Assembly (NCBI GenBank): GCA_023411215.1
Contig: JAEYOY010000038.1
Span: 1 to 64,000, forward strand
Direction: 5' to 3'
DNA: 64,000 nucleotides
Origin: Bacillota bacterium
GTDB lineage: Bacteria > Bacillota > Clostridia > Lachnospirales > Lachnospiraceae
The notes under the pieces were generated by a model that was not told the origin of the DNA, searched no databases, and worked only from the letters and a program-made list of their open reading frames with translations. Below, in pieces: positions 58,659 to 64,000 of this stretch. The translations under genes were made by a program, and so were the position numbers. The number at the start of each line of letters is the position of its first letter. Position 1 is the first letter of the stretch.

Positions 58659-61600
58659 CTATTCCGCTTTATAAATATTGTAAAGAATTACAGCAACCTC
58701 TGCTCTGGTCAGAGTGGCTTTCGCGTTAATCTTTTTTCCGCTAATGTTTAGAATTCCTGATTTGATAAGCTTAGCCATACTAGTAACCGAACTGTTTGAA
58801 ACCTTGGCTGCATCATTGAATTTAGATAGATCCTCTCTGGTAGCTGATTTTAGTGACTTCTGTGACAGCTGCATGGCTCTCACTACATAAATTGCCATTT
58901 CTTCCTTCGTTATCAACTGATCAGCGTAGAATTTACTCTTACCTGTACCAGATAGGATTCCTAGTTTCTTTGCTGTACCTATTGCATTATAGTTCGGATT
59001 TGTAGCTTTTACATCGGCAAAATTAGTATTAACTTCTGCTGTCAGACCCAGGGTATTCAGAAGATATGAGATAAAATCTCCTCTGGTAACCTTACCCTCC
59101 GGATCAAAGGTTGTATCAGTTTTTCCATTCATGATACCCTTCGATGCAACAAACTCAATCTCATTCTTAGCATCCAACTCTGCAATATCTTTAAAGCTCT
59201 TCATTACATAAGCAACTGCAAACGTGCTAAAGTGAGTCGTCGTAAATGTAACCGTTCCGGTTTTCGCATCATATCGTCCGTTTGATACCGTTTGAACCTT
59301 TCCTTTGCTGTCAATGTACCAAACGACGATATGGTCTGGATTCTTTAATTCCTTCGCAGTTGGCTTATACGGTATCGCAATTGTTATAGTTGCATTTACA
59401 TTACTCCAGGTTATTGCTTTTCCATCGATAGAAGCTGATAATTGGAGGATCGGTCTACTTCCTATTGCCCTTAAAGTCTCTTTATCCAGTTTACTATTAT
59501 CTGCCGCAGTAATTGAGATACCAAGATTGCTCCTATTCTTCAAATCCTTTGAAGCAAACATGTTTCCGGGCACGGTGATTGTTCCGATCGGTGTTATTAT
59601 CTGAATATTCAGGTCTGCACCACCAGCCTGCATGGCACTTACCGGCAGAATCTGTGTATAGGTTTTCACACCTTTCACCTTTTGGATCTCAATTATAACT
59701 GTTTTGACTCCATCTGTGTCTTCCTTTGTTTCGGTAATCGCAGTGTTTAATTCTGCATTCGTAGTAGTTGCTGTTGCAATACTTCCTTTCTTTACCGGTT
59801 TTTCTAATATGGTATGCGTCTTGCTCTCCGACTTATTTGTTTCAGAAGTATCCGCTTGTGGCGGTGCTTCCGGTTTCGCCTTGTCATCCTTGTTGTCCTC
59901 GGAAGGTACTACACCACCGGGAGCTCCTCCGGGATAACCGCCACCAGGATTACCTCCTCCGGGATTACCTCCTCCGGGATTACCTCCGTTATTCGCAGGT
60001 TGTGTTCTTGTAACACTGATTGTAAGCAAGGTTTCATGTCCAACCACATCCACTGCCTTGACATGGAAGGTATTGGAGCCCAGGTTCAGGTTTTGTCCTG
60101 TGATGCTGAAATTTCCGGCAGGATTTCCTGCTATTACCAGCGTATTACCCAGATAGATGTCAGCTGCTTCATCAAGGGTTCCTGTCAGGTTGATCGTAGC
60201 ATTCTCAGTCTGTGTAACGGTAGTTGATTTAATTACAGGATTTTTTCTATCCACGGTTAGATTGATCGTTGTGCTTGCCCATCTTAGCTGCCCGCCTACC
60301 GTCTTCTTAGCCGTTATTGCTATCGTATAGCTATGCTGCTCACCTGCCGCACCAAGACTTACGCTTGCACTTGCACTGGATCCGGTTATTGTTGCATTGA
60401 CATTAACCGGTGGCTGGTTATCGGTGGCTTTTGTAATAATCAGTTCGTCAACATTGTCTGCTGTGATGTTCAGCGTTTTATCCGTCGCATACTTACCATC
60501 GTTATTTGCACCTGTCACATTAATTACAGGTACACTCTTGTCAATTGTAAATACTACTGTTCTTGATGATGTATTTCCATAGGAGTCCGTTGATGATACC
60601 ACAAGGGTATGCTGTCCTTCCGTTGAGAATACACCCGGAGTATAGTTATTTCCATCCATTGTAATACTTGTATTCGTTGTATGGGAATCCGATACACTAA
60701 CCCCAATCGTTACATTATTTCCGTATACATCACCGTTGCTTACACCTGTTATAGTAATGGAAGGTGCCGTTGAATCTCTTGTAACACTGATAGCCTGGGC
60801 TGCTGTTGTATTACCGAAGGAATCTGTTGCGGTAACATTAATCGTATTGACAGCGTTATCAGTCAGGTTGAAGGCAATTATTCCGCCACCATTCAATTGT
60901 CCTTTTGAAGCACCATTAATAAATATCTCCGCATTCTCTCCGGTATTGATTGAGATGTCAACCGAGTTCCTGTTCGTATTTGTAGTAGCTGCCACTGCGG
61001 TCAGCGATGGCGAGGTGACATCAACCTGATAGTTTCTTATCACTGTCGCTGTATTTCCGGCAGCATCCGAAGCCTTGATAGTAACCTCATGTGCACCATC
61101 CGTCAGATCGAGTGCTATACTAAAGCTTACATCCAGATTGGATGCAGGGATACCACTGATATCCATGGAAACGCCGTCTATCAATACCTGCGTTATTACT
61201 ACATTAGGATCCGCGTCTGTAATCGCTCCTTCGATCTTCATACCACCTGCATCTTTGACTGCTTTATTGATGACGAAATTTGAAGTCGTCACAGTAAGAA
61301 CAGGGGCAATATTATCCTGTGCAACCTGATAGGAGGAGAAATTAGTAGTCCTGAAGATCAGATAACCTGTGTCAATTAGATAATAAGGGTCATCTACTCC
61401 CATACCACCGATTCCCGGATCTGTGGACATTACTACTTTCGCGATCAATGTCTTATCAACTACTCCACTTTCATTCACATGCATCAGTACAACACCATTC
61501 AGTCCTACCCCGATATAATTCCTGATTAATAACGGAGTAGTCGGATCGATTGATGTTCCCTGATCATTTATAAAATCAAATGAAATTGCTGCTCCAAGAG

Positions 61601-64000
61601 GCTTATAATTTGTTATTCCATTTACATCTACCGTCTTCACAAGAATCTGCGTACTGGTATCAAATGCATCGTCCGGAATATCCATGGTAGCATTATCATT
61701 TAAGGGCAGATCATTATGTGCGGTATTCGGAGGTATATAGGTGCTGGTATAAGATCCTGTACCCATATTCCCAACCTCATCCAGTGCTGTTGCATTCAAA
61801 ACATTGGTACCTTCTACAGGCAGTGGTGTTATGACGTGGTATATTTTTTGCTGACCGGTAGGTACTGCTGTAACATTATCAGCTGATACGACATCTCCAT
61901 TAAATTTAACAATCGGTTTTGTTATGTTTTCACTTGATGTAATTGTATAATGCGTATCATCGATTTTTTCAAGTTGTAGAACCGGCACTGTACTATCCAG
62001 AGTTCTAGTCAGAGTAACTGCATTTTGGCTCTGGTTTCCTGCAAGATCAATCGCTGTAATGCTAAAGGTATTCCATCCTTCCGTCAGCCTGATACCGTCA
62101 AAATCAAAGGTACCGCCTATTTTCACACTGGCCTTAGCGATTACTTCTCCTGACTTTTTCAGCAGTACCTTCGTACCGGTTGTGGGGCCTTCACTGGATA
62201 CGGTACCATTAATCTTTAGATACTCCATCGAGGTGGTTCCGGTTGCCGGTGAGATTAAAGTTACATCTGCCGGTTGGATACTGTCAAATGCAAATACATA
62301 GACTTTTTCATCGGATACATTTCCTGCAGGATCCATTGCATAGTAGAAAAGAACATTTGTCCCCTGGGAAGGCGTAAGTTCCTTACTGCCTGCCGCTGAC
62401 CCTGAGCTTCCGTTCAAATTCCAGTAAATAGTATCATTCGTCCCGGTAGCCAAAGTTACCTTAGTAGTCGGAGATTTGAATATTTGATTATCTCCATCCG
62501 GTACTGCAGGATTCGTATGGATACTTACCAAAGGCTTGGTATTATCAATGGTTAAAGTCTTGTTATAGCTTTGTGAGGCTAAATTACCAGCTTTGTCCTT
62601 TGCACTGACCGAGATGGCAAGGGCATCGAAGCTTCCGCTTCCTATATTGAATTTTCCCTCATAATAGTCTCCTGTTTCGATATATTGCATCGATACAGCT
62701 GTTGTTCCTATATAGAGGATAACATCTCCTACACCGCCCAAATCCGTTGCCTTTGCTCTTACTGTAATGATATCACCTGCTTTGGCAATGATACTGTCTG
62801 AGTAGGCTGCTGCATTTTTCATCACACTGATCACAGAAACAGCAGGTGCAGTTTTATCTATTGTGAAATGCAATGTCTTGGAATAAGTTATCCCTTTGCT
62901 TACATATTTGGCAACCAGAGTATGTGCCCCTGCTATAGAATAACTTCCTCCATTGAAGGCTATACCGTCAATTGTTACTGTAGTTCCTTGCTGTTCTTGT
63001 GTTCCTTCAAAGGTAGTGAAGGATATATCCAGACTGGAGTTGACCAACATACCTTCGGTTACACCATTTACAATTATATTTACTGCAAGTCGGTCAATCG
63101 AAAAGCTCAGTTGCTGTTCCGTAGTATTTCCTGCCATATCCACTGCCTTTGCGATTACCTTATAAGTGACTACCTGATTTGCCATTCCGGTAAAGGTATA
63201 CTGACCACTGCTATTTAGAGTAATTGCTTCGCCGGAATCATTTAGAACAGTTAAATTTCCCTCGTTTGTCTTAATTGTAAGTGTCACACTCTGATCTTTA
63301 TAAGTAGCTCCATTGAAGGCTCCAGTGATCGATATTACCGGCTTGGTCTTATCAATCGTGAAGCTCTTTGTCACTATATTAGAGACATGGTTCATGGAAT
63401 CTTTTGTCTTTGCGGTTAGAACATAATCGCCATCTAAGGATATGGTGTCTCCCATGTGATAGGTAACAAGTACTCCACTCCTTCTCAGGGTTACCTCGGC
63501 ATTGGTAAGTAGAATCTGCTGTGAAGTAACGTCATCCGTAAAGCTTAAGATAGGAGTAACCGCATAATTATAAATCGCATGATCCGATACTCCTACAACA
63601 GCTGCTACAGGAGCTGATTTGTCAATGATAAATTCAACTACCTTGCTGCTGGTTTTATCAGAATAACCGGGATTCGTGGCAACTATCTCAAGACGGTATG
63701 CACCCGGTCCTGTAAGCGCCGGTACACCATTCTCTTTAATCACTATATTTCCGTTTGGCAGTTTCAGGCTTGCCTTATAGCTATAATTGGCCTGGTTACT
63801 GTTCTCAGGGAGAGTACCTACGTCCGAAGCTAGGGAAACCGAAATGGTTGCAGTCTCATATATACCGCCATTTGTAACTCCATTGATTGTGATTACCGGA
63901 CTGCTGCTGTCCCATATAATATCAAAGTTACTGCTGACCGTCTTGATATTTCCGGCTGCATCCTTTGCTGTGGCAGTCAAAACATAATGACCTGCTTCGC
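58659..64000 (-). CDS. Giant Ig-like repeat surface protein with SLH anchor, N-terminus outside the window
   Basis: About 1780 C-terminal residues are present; the frame is open to the window edge, so the apparent initiator at 63980 is an internal leucine codon. At least a dozen Ig-like units follow one another, each carrying a D-x-T-x-P-x-I/V-x-I-x-G-V/A pattern and an AxDxAGN turn. After them come a glycine/proline linker (five PGG-type turns around 59920-59990), a ZU5-like segment and three SLH domains in the last 180 residues (VTRGDFISYLLNTLG, ITKEEMAIYVVRAM, LTRAEVAVILYNIY). SLH domains bind secondary wall polymers. It is probably an adhesin or S-layer-associated scaffold. A strong terminator follows at 58472. 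Confidence 0.92.
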   Translation of the reverse strand, partial: EAGHYVLTATAKDAAGNIKTVSSNFDIIWDSSSPVITINGVTNGGIYETATISVSLASDVGTLPENSNQANYSYKASLKLPNGNIVIKENGVPALTGPGAYRLEIVATNPGYSDKTSSKVVEFIIDKSAPVAAVVGVSDHAIYNYAVTPILSFTDDVTSQQILLTNAEVTLRRSGVLVTYHMGDTISLDGDYVLTAKTKDSMNHVSNIVTKSFTIDKTKPVISITGAFNGATYKDQSVTLTIKTNEGNLTVLNDSGEAITLNSSGQYTFTGMANQVVTYKVIAKAVDMAGNTTEQQLSFSIDRLAVNIIVNGVTEGMLVNSSLDISFTTFEGTQEQQGTTVTIDGIAFNGGSYSIAGAHTLVAKYVSKGITYSKTLHFTIDKTAPAVSVISVMKNAAAYSDSIIAKAGDIITVRAKATDLGGVGDVILYIGTTAVSMQYIETGDYYEGKFNIGSGSFDALAISVSAKDKAGNLASQSYNKTLTIDNTKPLVSIHTNPAVPDGDNQIFKSPTTKVTLATGTNDTIYWNLNGSSGSAAGSKELTPSQGTNVLFYYAMDPAGNVSDEKVYVFAFDSIQPADVTLISPATGTTSMEYLKINGTVSSEGPTTGTKVLLKKSGEVIAKASVKIGGTFDFDGIRLTEGWNTFSITAIDLAGNQSQNAVTLTRTLDSTVPVLQLEKIDDTHYTITSSENITKPIVKFNGDVVSADNVTAVPTGQQKIYHVITPLPVEGTNVLNATALDEVGNMGTGSYTSTYIPPNTAHNDLPLNDNATMDIPDDAFDTSTQILVKTVDVNGITNYKPLGAAISFDFINDQGTSIDPTTPLLIRNYIGVGLNGVVLMHVNESGVVDKTLIAKVVMSTDPGIGGMGVDDPYYLIDTGYLIFRTTNFSSYQVAQDNIAPVLTVTTSNFVINKAVKDAGGMKIEGAITDADPNVVITQVLIDGVSMDISGIPASNLDVSFSIALDLTDGAHEVTIKASDAAGNTATVIRNYQVDVTSPSLTAVAATTNTNRNSVDISINTGENAEIFINGASKGQLNGGGIIAFNLTDNAVNTINVTATDSFGNTTAAQAISVTRDSTAPSITITGVSNGDVYGNNVTIGVSVSDSHTTNTSITMDGNNYTPGVFSTEGQHTLVVSSTDSYGNTSSRTVVFTIDKSVPVINVTGANNDGKYATDKTLNITADNVDELIITKATDNQPPVNVNATITGSSASASVSLGAAGEQHSYTIAITAKKTVGGQLRWASTTINLTVDRKNPVIKSTTVTQTENATINLTGTLDEAADIYLGNTLVIAGNPAGNFSITGQNLNLGSNTFHVKAVDVVGHETLLTISVTRTQPANNGGNPGGGNPGGGNPGGGYPGGAPGGVVPSEDNKDDKAKPEAPPQADTSETNKSESKTHTILEKPVKKGSIATATTTNAELNTAITETKEDTDGVKTVIIEIQKVKGVKTYTQILPVSAMQAGGADLNIQIITPIGTITVPGNMFASKDLKNRSNLGISITAADNSKLDKETLRAIGSRPILQLSASIDGKAITWSNVNATITIAIPYKPTAKELKNPDHIVVWYIDSKGKVQTVSNGRYDAKTGTVTFTTTHFSTFAVAYVMKSFKDIAELDAKNEIEFVASKGIMNGKTDTTFDPEGKVTRGDFISYLLNTLGLTAEVNTNFADVKATNPNYNAIGTAKKLGILSGTGKSKFYADQLITKEEMAIYVVRAMQLSQKSLKSATREDLSKFNDAAKVSNSSVTSMAKLIKSGILNISGKKINAKATLTRAEVAVILYNIYKAE

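Overview
The window reads as chromosome of a strictly anaerobic, low-GC Firmicute, most likely a plant-polysaccharide-degrading member of the Lachnospiraceae (clostridial cluster XIVa). This is an inference from gene content: a lysine pathway using DapL, a glnA-ANTAR pair, a Clostridium-type trimeric [FeFe] hydrogenase with NfnAB and Rex, a spore-cortex-type hydrolase, a GH127 glycosidase, an Lpl-type sugar ABC transporter and an SLH-anchored surface protein. Strong AGGAGG-type ribosome binding sites precede almost every gene and were used to correct many starts. No rRNA, tRNA, CRISPR array, integrase or complete insertion sequence was seen.

Layout. 1-5 kb: dapF-dapL, an ANTAR regulator, glnA and an iron alcohol dehydrogenase. 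5-20 kb: PilZ protein, SPFH/band-7 membrane protein, GH127 arabinofuranosidase, split ThrE exporter, MFS transporter, a [4Fe-4S] aldo/keto reductase, prfC with a small Smr protein, an Ig-like secreted protein and a LysM/SleB-like hydrolase. 19-25 kb: guanine deaminase, a P2-type cation ATPase behind a yybP-ykoY (manganese) riboswitch, and D-lactate dehydrogenase.

25.3-35.1 kb is the accessory island of most interest. It carries a free-standing RyR-domain protein, a membrane protein with two Rossmann (RCK-like) domains and a C-terminal RyR-like domain, a zinc-ribbon membrane protein, a small protein, a cytosolic M48 protease with a zinc ribbon, and two TIR proteins of the same unusual plan (TIR inside, one membrane helix, a long outside region ending in PDZ). 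I propose, as inference only, that the TIR enzymes sense an envelope signal and make an NAD-derived nucleotide that acts on the RyR/RCK membrane protein.

35-44 kb: aspartokinase, an Lpl-type ABC transporter with a divergent AraC regulator, and a two-gene riboflavin-like operon. In that operon the deaminase half of RibD and the DHBP-synthase half of RibBA have both lost key active-site residues, while the reductase and GTP cyclohydrolase II halves look intact.

44.8-55.7 kb is a redox block: nfnA-nfnB-rex-hydC-hydB-hydA and a small ferredoxin-like gene in one direction. It sits downstream of a promoter whose -10 overlaps a Rex-like operator. A LysR regulator, a second Rex and a superoxide dismutase follow. 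The window ends with a small DUF3006-like protein, a membrane Ser/Thr kinase with leucine-rich repeats, and the 3' part of a very large Ig-repeat/SLH surface protein. A family of short palindromic repeats is scattered between genes from 13 to 52 kb.
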